DNA of 51,216 bases. Origin: Heterotrichella gracilis (taxonomy: Eukaryota; Sar; Xanthophyceae; Tribonematales; Xanthonemataceae). The translations under genes were made by a program, and so were the position numbers. The stretch lies in contig JAULBX010026197.1 in assembly GCA_032358255.1 (NCBI GenBank), forward strand, positions 1 through 51,216, written 5' to 3'. Each line of letters starts with the position of its first letter. The first letter of the stretch is position 1. The notes under the pieces were generated by a model. The model was not told the origin of the DNA, made no database searches, and saw only the letters and a program-made list of their open reading frames with translations. This document shows positions 33,700 to 40,867 of this stretch, in pieces.

Positions 33700-36024
33700 T
33701 TATTCTTCTTTTATTATTTTATAAGTTTGGGTCTGATCTTTATATGTTGCTTTAACAAAATAGATGCCATTCGCTAAGTGAGCCAAGCTGATGAAATGAT
33801 TGCCTCTATCATAAAACTTTTGATAAAGTATTTCTCCCATCAAATTTTCTATACTGATAATTAGCCCGAACTCAATCTCTACATTTAAAATTCCCGTGTT
33901 CGGGTTTGGATACAATCTTATATTTTGAATGCCATTAATTTCATTTACAGCTAAACATTTTGAAACAATTAAGGATACAGTTTTTGTATTGCTGCACATA
34001 CTCAGTGAGTTTGTACCAATAACACTGTATAAAGTACTTACACTTGGATTAACTACAATCACAGGTCCCAAAGTACTGTTACTCCAGGTATATGTATTTG
34101 CTCCACTCGCAGTGAGTGTGGAGCTGTTGCCTGAACATATAGAATAATTTCCTGTAATAGAAAGAGTTGGCACTTCTAAAGTATTTATTTGAAGCGTTTG
34201 ACTTAAACTGCATGAATTGGTGATGTCACTGATAGTGACTGTATATAAGCCTGGATTAAGAGAAGAAATCATAGAACTTGTAGCAGTTCCTGGACTCCAT
34301 AAATAAGTATAATTACCTGATCCACCACTTACTAATACTTGAGCGCTAGCAGTACTACATGAAAGCGTAGTATTTACCTGTGCGCTCATTGTTGTTGTAG
34401 GAGCGATAATAGCTGTGGTGAGAGTACTCACACAATTTCCACCTATTGCTTTTACCATTACTGTATAAATACCAGCGCTTATATTATTAGCCACTGAGCC
34501 AGATAAAGCTCCTGGCATCCAAGTGTAAGTATATAAACCATTACTAAAACCGTGATTAATATTAATAGTTGCATTAACCAAACCTGAACATGATACACTT
34601 GATGAATTAACACTAATACTTGGAATTGAAATAGAAATAGTTTGTTTAAAAGTATCGGGTGCACAGCTACTGTATGTAACAATCAATTGCACTGCATAAT
34701 TACCATACGCGGAGAAAGAATGAATTGGATTACTTAATGTAGATGTATTTGCTGAACCTGAACTTGGATCGCCGAACAGCCAATAATAACTGCTTGCCAT
34801 ATTTACAAGATTAGAACAACCTGTTGTACCGCTATATACAGTTGCTGGAGGGTTGAAAGATACAGTTGTACAGGCCAAATCTTGAGTAAAATTTAAGTTA
34901 GATTTAATTGAACTACTTACAAAATTTGGCAATCCTGCATTGCATAACATTGGCGCAATTGATTGACCATTCAATACAAAATTACAAGCGGCACCGAGCG
35001 AATTTGGATTATTAATAACACTTAAATATGATTGACTACTAACCGCGTATATTTTTCCATTAATCGCGCGTTGAAACGAAATAATTGAAGAATTCGGTGT
35101 AGACACTGTATACTCTGAGGCGGCAATAGCAGCAGCTGAGCCAGCGCATAAATTCCACTGATGTATTCTATTTTGAGCGCCATAAACACTTGAGTACAAT
35201 ATAGTGCCATCAGGCGAAAATTCACAATCATAAACTATTGGTGTTAATGTAAATGTTTGCAAATTGCTAAGCAATCCGCTTGAATTATCAAAATCGTATA
35301 ATTCAATCCTGCCCGAATTAGTACCGGAAATAGTCCATAAGGCACTTCCTAATTTTTTTCCATTAGGAGAAAATTTCATACAACCTACACTTGCACCTAT
35401 GTAAAGTGGATAAAATGATGTTCCAATAGTTGAAACAACAGCCACTGTATTTACACCAGTAGCAGTTACTAAATAAGCCCTATAATTATTTAAACTGTCG
35501 TGAATCATCACCCAAATATCACTGCCATTGCAATGTCTTGTGGCTGAAAGTTTTTCTGAAATTATATGCGTGTACAAGGGGGCGTTTTTAATAGTGACCG
35601 ATCCCATACCTGCTGCTAAACTCATATCTATAACTGAATATCTTAATCCTCTATTAGGAATATTTGAAGCATTGGTAAATAAATAATATATAGAAGAACT
35701 ACCGGGTTTTTTAACCACTATTGAAGATTGCGAGCTACTCGTGTTACCTAATAATCCACCACTATTTGACATACCCAATTGACTTTGATTGAATAAAGTA
35801 TCCCCGTCGCTTGAAAATAAAAAATTGCCTGCTGCATCAGAAATACTCGTGCAGCCTTCTGTAGCGTTTAAATTACTATTAACTAAAACACTCGGTGGAT
35901 TGTTAAGAAAATTAAGTCCAGCGTTTTGTCCAAAATACCACTGCGAAGTTTCGTTTTGAGAAATAAGAGGGTTACTCAATAAATAGAGAACAACTATACA
36001 CTTTCGAAATGAAATTCTAATCAT
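33700..36024 (-). CDS. T9SS-secreted protein with beta-propeller-like N-terminus, PKD and SprB-like repeats
   Basis: Starting at the ATG at 36024 gives 774 residues with a signal peptide (IRISFRKCIVVLYLLSNPLIS); eleven further in-frame codons upstream are unlikely. A propeller-like region (about 20-370) includes FSPNGKKLGSALW near 223 and CEFSPDGTILYSSVYG. A PKD domain (about 410-460: YYWLFGDPSSG, NPIHSFSAYGNYAVQLIV) and SprB-like repeat segments (about 478-620: GGSGNYTYLWSPG, LNPGLYTVTI) follow. The type A sorting domain closes the protein (about 698-774: IRLYPNPNTGILNVE, LANGIYFVKATY). Surface-located or released. Ligand unknown. Confidence 0.88.
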   Translation of the reverse strand: MIRISFRKCIVVLYLLSNPLISQNETSQWYFGQNAGLNFLNNPPSVLVNSNLNATEGCTSISDAAGNFLFSSDGDTLFNQSQLGMSNSGGLLGNTSSSQSSIVVKKPGSSSIYYLFTNASNIPNRGLRYSVIDMSLAAGMGSVTIKNAPLYTHIISEKLSATRHCNGSDIWVMIHDSLNNYRAYLVTATGVNTVAVVSTIGTSFYPLYIGASVGCMKFSPNGKKLGSALWTISGTNSGRIELYDFDNSSGLLSNLQTFTLTPIVYDCEFSPDGTILYSSVYGAQNRIHQWNLCAGSAAAIAASEYTVSTPNSSIISFQRAINGKIYAVSSQSYLSVINNPNSLGAACNFVLNGQSIAPMLCNAGLPNFVSSSIKSNLNFTQDLACTTVSFNPPATVYSGTTGCSNLVNMASSYYWLFGDPSSGSANTSTLSNPIHSFSAYGNYAVQLIVTYSSCAPDTFKQTISISIPSISVNSSSVSCSGLVNATININHGFSNGLYTYTWMPGALSGSVANNISAGIYTVMVKAIGGNCVSTLTTAIIAPTTTMSAQVNTTLSCSTASAQVLVSGGSGNYTYLWSPGTATSSMISSLNPGLYTVTISDITNSCSLSQTLQINTLEVPTLSITGNYSICSGNSSTLTASGANTYTWSNSTLGPVIVVNPSVSTLYSVIGTNSLSMCSNTKTVSLIVSKCLAVNEINGIQNIRLYPNPNTGILNVEIEFGLIISIENLMGEILYQKFYDRGNHFISLAHLANGIYFVKATYKDQTQTYKIIKEE

Positions 36025-36052
36025 AACCTTTAGTTTATATTCCCTAATGTAA

Positions 36053-36070
36053 TTCAAAAAAAAATTTGAA
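36053..36070. other. AT-rich palindrome TTCAAA-N6-TTTGAA between divergent secreted-protein genes
   Basis: TTCAAA (36053-36058) and TTTGAA (36065-36070) are inverted across six A. The site lies 29 bases upstream of the minus-strand cargo gene and 71 bases before the plus-strand gene, next to the TTTA repeat. It could be an operator for a dimeric regulator or chance in AT-rich DNA. Confidence 0.3.
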
Positions 36071-36078
36071 AATAGTTG

Positions 36079-36102
36079 TATTTATTTATTTATTTATTTA
36101 TA
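36079..36102. repeat. Tetranucleotide microsatellite (TTTA)5 between divergent genes
   Basis: An uninterrupted TTTA run occupies 36081-36100 (five units), with matching partial units on both sides. It lies between a TTG (36076-36078) and a TAATTTTT stretch (36113-36120) upstream of the small secreted-protein gene. Repeats of this kind can change length by slippage. Confidence 0.9.
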
Positions 36103-36140
36103 TAGATTAGTGTAATTTTTAACCCACTTAAATTATCACC

Positions 36141-36584
36141 ATGAAAAAGAAATCAATTACAAACGGGTGTATTTTCATTTTTTATTTGCTTCCGCTTTTT
36201 GTTTGTTCTGGAACTTTAAATGCTCAAATTAGTTGTCCTTATGGTATTCAAAATATTTTTTGCGAAACTGTAAGGGTAGGTTATGAAACGGTCGACAATG
36301 CATGTAATACAAGTTGCCCTAACGTTGTTTCCATTTCCTCAGGCAACACCTATTACATTCCAAGTGTTTGTTGTCCTAATACTGATATTTTCGTTGGTGT
36401 TTCAGCAATTTGGGATCCATCTACCTTAAGTTGGAGCACGTCCTTTTCTACCATTGGGGTGAATGGCATTGTATCTTGTCCAAATGGTGCTGTTTCATCT
36501 GATTCTCAAACAACGCCTAGCGGCACGTGCTCCTCAAATCTGAACATCAATTGGGGCTCTTCAGTAACAATAATTTCCCCTTAA
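36141..36584 (+). CDS. Small Cys-rich secreted protein of unknown function
   Basis: The 147-residue product has a signal peptide (CIFIFYLLPLFVCSGTLNAQ, cleavage near residue 29). The mature part of about 118 residues contains eight cysteines (ISCPYGI, FCETV, ACNTSC, VCC, SCPNG, GTCSS), enough for four disulfides. I recognise no family and no T9SS sorting domain. Ser/Thr/Asn-rich composition and short beta-like strands suggest an extracellular domain. It is divergent from the T9SS cargo gene at 36024 and converges with the gamma-carbonic anhydrase gene 38 bases away. Confidence 0.72.
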   Translation: MKKKSITNGCIFIFYLLPLFVCSGTLNAQISCPYGIQNIFCETVRVGYETVDNACNTSCPNVVSISSGNTYYIPSVCCPNTDIFVGVSAIWDPSTLSWSTSFSTIGVNGIVSCPNGAVSSDSQTTPSGTCSSNLNINWGSSVTIISP

Positions 36585-36622
36585 AGCTTATCTTTAAATA
36601 AGGTTTCTTGGTAATAACTTTC

Positions 36623-37135
36623 CTACTTAAACCAGCTGCTGTACATCAAATAATTATTGGCAATACGATCTATTTCTCCATGAATTAATTCCTGAGAAAT
36701 ATCTTTTACTTTTTTGGCGGGCACTCCTGCATAAATACAGCCACTTGGAACTACCGTGCCTTCCGTTACCACAGCTCCTGCTGCAATGATTGAATTGCTG
36801 CCTATTTCACAATTATCCATCACAATGGCACCCATGCCAATCAACACATTATCATGAACGGTACAACCATGCACTATCGCGTTATGTCCGATGGAAACAT
36901 TATTCCCTAAATTCACTTTCGTCTTTTGATAGGTACAATGCAAAACCGCCCCATCCTGAATATTTACTTTATTTCCAATGCGTATACTATTCACATCTCC
37001 ACGCACAACAGCATTGAACCAAACACTGCAATCGTTGCCCATCACTACATCCCCAACAATCGTAGCATTCGGAGCCACAAAACAATTTTCTCCCAAACTT
37101 GGAGAAACTCCATTAACAGGTAAGATCAAAGCCAT
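36623..37135 (-). CDS. Gamma-carbonic anhydrase family protein (left-handed beta-helix)
   Basis: The 170-residue protein is built of hexapeptide repeats (left-handed beta-helix), starting NCFVAPNATIVGDVVMGNDCSVWFNAVVRGD. The three zinc-binding histidines of the gamma class are at the expected places: H66 (GAVLHCTY), H84 (IGHNAIVHG) and H89. Relatives are called YrdA, PaaY or CaiE and form trimers. Some are carbonic anhydrases and others act on thioesters. It is the last gene of nadE-lipoprotein-ybaB-gammaCA, with a 9-base gap from ybaB. A direct role is not shown by the context. Confidence 0.88.
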   Translation of the reverse strand: MALILPVNGVSPSLGENCFVAPNATIVGDVVMGNDCSVWFNAVVRGDVNSIRIGNKVNIQDGAVLHCTYQKTKVNLGNNVSIGHNAIVHGCTVHDNVLIGMGAIVMDNCEIGSNSIIAAGAVVTEGTVVPSGCIYAGVPAKKVKDISQELIHGEIDRIANNYLMYSSWFK

Positions 37136-37144
37136 AATTTTATT

Positions 37145-37450
37145 TTACATTCCCGGCAGCAAACCACTGGCGGCTTTTTTCATTTCTTCTTCATTAATTG
37201 CATCTGCTTTCTTAATTGCATTATTAAAAGTTAAGAGCAATTGTTTTTCCAACTCCGCTTTATCTCCGTGTTGCAAAGCGGCAGAAATAACGAGTTGTTT
37301 TAATTCACGGTTACCATTGAGTTCAATAAAAATATCGCCTCCGGCACCTTCAGCTTGAATGAGTGTTGCGTTTAAACGTTCTTTGGTTTCTTCGGCTCTT
37401 TTCTTCATCTCCTGAAGTTTGCCCATCATATCCCCTATTTTTCCAAACAT
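37145..37450 (-). CDS. ybaB: YbaB/EbfC nucleoid-associated protein
   Basis: The 101-residue protein starts MFGKIGDMMGKLQEMKKRAEETKERL and continues to the typical GDIFIELNGNRELKQLVIS strand and a C-terminal helix rich in Glu and Lys. This matches YbaB/EbfC, a small dimeric DNA-binding protein of the nucleoid, often next to dnaX-recR in other bacteria but not here. It lies 5 bases after the lipoprotein gene and 9 before the gamma-carbonic anhydrase gene. Confidence 0.92.
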   Translation of the reverse strand: MFGKIGDMMGKLQEMKKRAEETKERLNATLIQAEGAGGDIFIELNGNRELKQLVISAALQHGDKAELEKQLLLTFNNAIKKADAINEEEMKKAASGLLPGM

Positions 37451-37455
37451 ATGCT

Positions 37456-37914
37456 TTAATTAAAATTGACATTTAAAATTCCTTCTGAAAAATTATAGGA
37501 CACGCCGTTGGCAGTATCGGTGACGCAATTAAACGTTCCTATAAACTTTTTTAGATTGCCATTTGCAGAAGTATCAACAGAAGTTAAGTTCAAAGTTCCT
37601 GTTCCCCGATAGTATCTTCCATCTTTTTCATAGGAGAAAGAGGGGTTGCCAAATGGAACGAGCGGATATGTACCTGGTGGTAAAAAGCCGGTGATGCTAA
37701 AAATAAAACGATTTGAAGTACCCTCTGCAAAATTGACACCACTCATGTTTCCGCTTGAATAAGTATTGCCGCAATTGGTGCAATTAAATGCGGTGCCATT
37801 TATTTTTACACTCACCTGATAGGTAGTTGTAGACGGTTGTGGATCATCTTTCTTTTTGTCTTTACAAGCAGTAACAAGTAATATTGTTACCATAACTAAT
37901 AGGATTTTTTTCAT
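37456..37914 (-). CDS. Small lipoprotein of unknown function
   Basis: I start at the ATG at 37914, which overlaps the nadE stop in an ATGA arrangement; this gives 152 residues. The signal peptide ends in the lipobox LVTAC (Cys near residue 17), followed by KDKKKDDPQ, an acidic/lysine-rich stretch like the lipoprotein export signal of Bacteroidota. Lipidation and outer-membrane location are therefore likely. The mature part (about 135 residues) has a C-x2-C pair (FNCTNCG) and beta-strand-like segments. No family recognised. Confidence 0.8.
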   Translation of the reverse strand: MKKILLVMVTILLVTACKDKKKDDPQPSTTTYQVSVKINGTAFNCTNCGNTYSSGNMSGVNFAEGTSNRFIFSITGFLPPGTYPLVPFGNPSFSYEKDGRYYRGTGTLNLTSVDTSANGNLKKFIGTFNCVTDTANGVSYNFSEGILNVNFN

Positions 37915-38690
37915 AAGAGATAGGTTTTTGGTATGATGCAAACCGGAATGGCCTCCATTTTATGTTTATTTGCTTTGTTTCGGGTTGTGTATATTTCTAA
38001 CACATGCTTTTGTCTTGCATCTAGATCATATGTCTCTTTCTTTTCTATATAATCCATGGCCCACTCAAGTTCAGGATAAGTAGCCCCGATCTGATCTTCA
38101 TCGGTTCTACCATCAGCAAATAATCCGTCTGTTGGCTTTGCCTCCTGGATATTTCTGACCACTTTTAATTCTTTGGCCAAAGCATATACCTGGGTTTTGG
38201 TCAGGTCGGCAATCGGACTAAGATCCACCCCACCATCTCCATATTTGGTAAAAAAACCTACACCAAAATCCTCGATCTTATTTCCGGTTCCTGCAACCAA
38301 CATGGCATGTCTGCCTGCATAGGCATACAAGGTGGTCATACGAATTCTTGCCCTCGTGTTCGCCATAGTTAAAAAATCCTGAACTTCTTTACTCAGCGCT
38401 GATTCCAGACTCTCCATCACCGGTGTTAACTCCACCGTTTCAGAACTCACATTGTTAAAGTTTTCTTTTAACCAGTTTATATGCTCCGAACTGCGGTCAA
38501 ACTCGGCTTTGAACTGACGAATAGGCATATTTAATACAATCACGCGTTTGCCTGTTAAAGCGCAAAGCGTGGAGGTAACCGCACTGTCAATGCCCCCTGA
38601 AATGCCAATCACAAACCCGTTCGTTTTTGATCGTTCCGAATAATCGCTTAGCCAGGTAACAATGTGTTCTATAATTTTTTTTGCGTCCAT
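37911..38690 (-). CDS. nadE: Ammonia-dependent NAD synthetase
   Basis: NadE makes NAD from deamido-NAD with ATP and ammonia, the final step of the pathway. The 259-residue protein has the ATP-pyrophosphatase loop GISGGIDSAVTS (about 28-39) and VAGTGNKIEDFGVGFFTKYGDGGVDLSPIADLTKTQVY (about 136-173), the deamido-NAD/ATP site. It lacks the N-terminal nitrilase-type glutaminase domain, so free ammonia is the nitrogen source. First gene of a four-gene operon, divergent from the SprT-like gene across 72 bases. Confidence 0.96.
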   Translation of the reverse strand: MDAKKIIEHIVTWLSDYSERSKTNGFVIGISGGIDSAVTSTLCALTGKRVIVLNMPIRQFKAEFDRSSEHINWLKENFNNVSSETVELTPVMESLESALSKEVQDFLTMANTRARIRMTTLYAYAGRHAMLVAGTGNKIEDFGVGFFTKYGDGGVDLSPIADLTKTQVYALAKELKVVRNIQEAKPTDGLFADGRTDEDQIGATYPELEWAMDYIEKKETYDLDARQKHVLEIYTTRNKANKHKMEAIPVCIIPKTYLL

Positions 38691-38762
38691 TAACTAAATA
38701 ATGTTGGTAAAGTTAGGGATAAGAATATCAAAAAGTTTAGTAAAGATAATTAAATTTAAAAG

Positions 38763-39416
38763 GTGGATGCCAGAGCCATACAATACCAAAAAAATTCAGA
38801 AATACTCAAAAAGTATTTGCCTGAGCAGAGCGTGGATCTCATTGCTGACTGGATAGTTCGTTATGATTTTAAACTCAAGATCAAAAAAGAAAGAAGTACC
38901 CGTTTAGGTGACTACACATCGCCGCGTCACGGTCTTAATCACACCATCACCATTAATCACAATCTTAATAAATATTCTTTTTTAATTACGCTGGTGCATG
39001 AAGTGGCGCATCTGGTCACTTATAATCAATTTAAAAATTCGGTCAATCCGCATGGTATTGAATGGAAACAAAATTTTCAGAAACTCATTCAACCCTTTTT
39101 AACAACCGATATTTTTCCATTAGAAGTGTTTGCCGCCTTAAGAAAATACATGCAGAATCCGGCCGCTTCGAGTTGTTCAGACGTGACACTCCTACGAACC
39201 TTAAAATTGCACGATCATCAGAATGATACCGTCTTTTTAGAATACCTGCCACTTAACACCCTTTTCTTATACAATGGCTCACGCATTTTTCAAAAAGGTG
39301 AAAAGATCAGAAAACGGTTTAAATGCAAAGAAATTAGTTCAGGAGCTGTTTATTTGTTTAACCCCTTGGTAGAAGTCGAACTCTTTGAAGATCGGCATAA
39401 ACAGACAAGTTTATAA
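38763..39416 (+). CDS. SprT-like zinc metalloprotein without the usual zinc ribbon
   Basis: The 217-residue protein begins at GTG (38763); an in-frame stop lies two codons upstream, so no earlier start is possible. The SprT-like region has the gluzincin motif LVHEVAHLVTYN (about 78-89), with HExxH and a third His in NPHGIEWKQNF about 20 residues on, which together could bind zinc. In classical SprT the C-terminus carries a Cys-x2-Cys ribbon. Here the corresponding region has one Cys only (RKRFKCKEIS). The protein could be an intracellular protease or a non-catalytic relative. Function unknown. Single gene. Confidence 0.82.
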   Translation: MDARAIQYQKNSEILKKYLPEQSVDLIADWIVRYDFKLKIKKERSTRLGDYTSPRHGLNHTITINHNLNKYSFLITLVHEVAHLVTYNQFKNSVNPHGIEWKQNFQKLIQPFLTTDIFPLEVFAALRKYMQNPAASSCSDVTLLRTLKLHDHQNDTVFLEYLPLNTLFLYNGSRIFQKGEKIRKRFKCKEISSGAVYLFNPLVEVELFEDRHKQTSL

Positions 39417-39528
39417 GAACTTCTTTTTCAAATTCGTTAAAATTAATCGCCTAATTTATTATTCATTTTTATTTACAATACCTTCTATCGGTTTGAGCAA
39501 TAAATTATATATTGCATAAAAATTGAAG

Positions 39529-40785
39529 ATGAAAGTTTCAAAAATTGCCGAACATATTATCGGATCTGAAATTATTAAACTTGCCGCTGAGGTCAATCAA
39601 AAAATAAAACAAGGCGAAAAGATCAATAATCTCACAATTGGAGATTTTGACCCAAAAGAATTTCCTATACCGGCCGAATTAAAACAATACATCGTTGACG
39701 CGTATTTTAATGATCAAACAAACTATCCGGCGGCAGATGGAATGCCTGAATTAAGACAAGCCGTAAGTACTTTGTTAAAAGAAAGAGGCGGATTAGATTA
39801 TGCTGTTGACGAAATTCTTATTGCCGGAGGTGCCAGACCTGTTATTTACTGCATTTTCAAAGCTTTGGTGGACGCAGAAGATCATGTGCTTTTTGCAACT
39901 CCTTCCTGGAACAACAATCATTATACCTATCTCAATGGAGCCAAACCCATCGTTATTGAAGTGTCGCCTGAACAAAACTTCATGCCAACAGCCGCAGATA
40001 TTAAACCACATATTGACAAGGTCACTTTCATAGCCCTTTGTTCTCCACAAAATCCAACCGGCACTGTTTTTACACGAGAAGGTTTAGAAGAAATATGTGA
40101 TCTTATTCTGAACGAAAATAAAAAACGTGATTCTTCGCGCAAGCCGGTTTACCTCATGTATGACCAAATATACTGGGCCTTAACTTCGGGTGATATCAAA
40201 CATTACGATCCTGTTTCCTTAAGACCGGAGATGAAAGCCTATACCGTTTTTGTAGACGGTATTTCCAAATCACTCTCTGCCACAGGGGTTCGTGTGGGTT
40301 GGAGTATGGGACCGAAATTTATCATCGATAAAATGAAATCCATTTTGACCCATGTTGGCGCCTGGGCTCCCAAAGCAGAGCAACTCGCAACGGCGAAGTA
40401 TCTATCTGATTTAAAAATTTACGATGCCTTTATTGAAAAACAAAAAGAAAAAATAAATGACCGTTTAACGGGTTTATATAATGGTATTCAAGCCTTAAAA
40501 AAAGAAGGTCACAAAATAAATGCCATCAGTCCGCAAGCCGCCATTTACCTCACAGTACAGTTTGCTTTGCATGGACAAAAAACGGCTGAAGGAAAAATAC
40601 TCGAATCAACAAAAGATGTCACCAAGTATTTACTGGATGAAGCGAAACTAGCCATTGTGCCATTTTATGCCTTTGGTTCGGCAGAAACTTCTGATTGGTA
40701 TCGTCTCTCCGTTGGTACCTGCCGCATAGAAGAGGTTGATATCATTATTCAGAATTTAGGCAAAGCCCTTCGTAAATTATCTTGA
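39529..40785 (+). CDS. Class I/II PLP aminotransferase (aspartate/aromatic type)
   Basis: I take the ATG at 39529 (418 residues); the TTG two codons earlier is less likely. The fold-type I aminotransferase has ADGMPELRQAV (about 68-78), CSPQNPTGTVF (about 173-183, Asn binding PLP), YDQIYWALTSGD (Asp/Tyr near 209-212), and the Schiff-base lysine in VDGISKSLSATGVRVGW (near 246), ending with the substrate-binding Arg region WYRLSVGT. Substrate could be aspartate, aromatic or a related amino acid. It ends at a bidirectional terminator. Confidence 0.88.
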   Translation: MKVSKIAEHIIGSEIIKLAAEVNQKIKQGEKINNLTIGDFDPKEFPIPAELKQYIVDAYFNDQTNYPAADGMPELRQAVSTLLKERGGLDYAVDEILIAGGARPVIYCIFKALVDAEDHVLFATPSWNNNHYTYLNGAKPIVIEVSPEQNFMPTAADIKPHIDKVTFIALCSPQNPTGTVFTREGLEEICDLILNENKKRDSSRKPVYLMYDQIYWALTSGDIKHYDPVSLRPEMKAYTVFVDGISKSLSATGVRVGWSMGPKFIIDKMKSILTHVGAWAPKAEQLATAKYLSDLKIYDAFIEKQKEKINDRLTGLYNGIQALKKEGHKINAISPQAAIYLTVQFALHGQKTAEGKILESTKDVTKYLLDEAKLAIVPFYAFGSAETSDWYRLSVGTCRIEEVDIIIQNLGKALRKLS

Positions 40786-40820
40786 ATGAAATTCTAAAAA
40801 AAATTCCCTTCTTTTCATAA

Positions 40821-40852
40821 AAAAAGCCGCTTCTTTTCAGAAGCGGCTTTTT
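40821..40852. terminator. Bidirectional terminator between the aminotransferase and a T9SS cargo gene
   Basis: AAAAAGCCGCTTCT (40821-40834), loop TTTC, AGAAGCGGCTTTTT (40839-40852): a 14-pair perfect stem with A-run and T-run flanks, so it works in both directions. It lies 36 bases after the plus-strand stop and 16 bases beyond the minus-strand stop. Confidence 0.93.
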
Positions 40853-40867
40853 AATTTTTAAAAGGTA

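Noticed and set aside
36586-36602. CTTAT-N6-ATAAG hairpin between the small secreted protein and the gamma-carbonic anhydrase gene
   Set aside because: Five weak A/T-rich pairs, no sound T-run in either direction.
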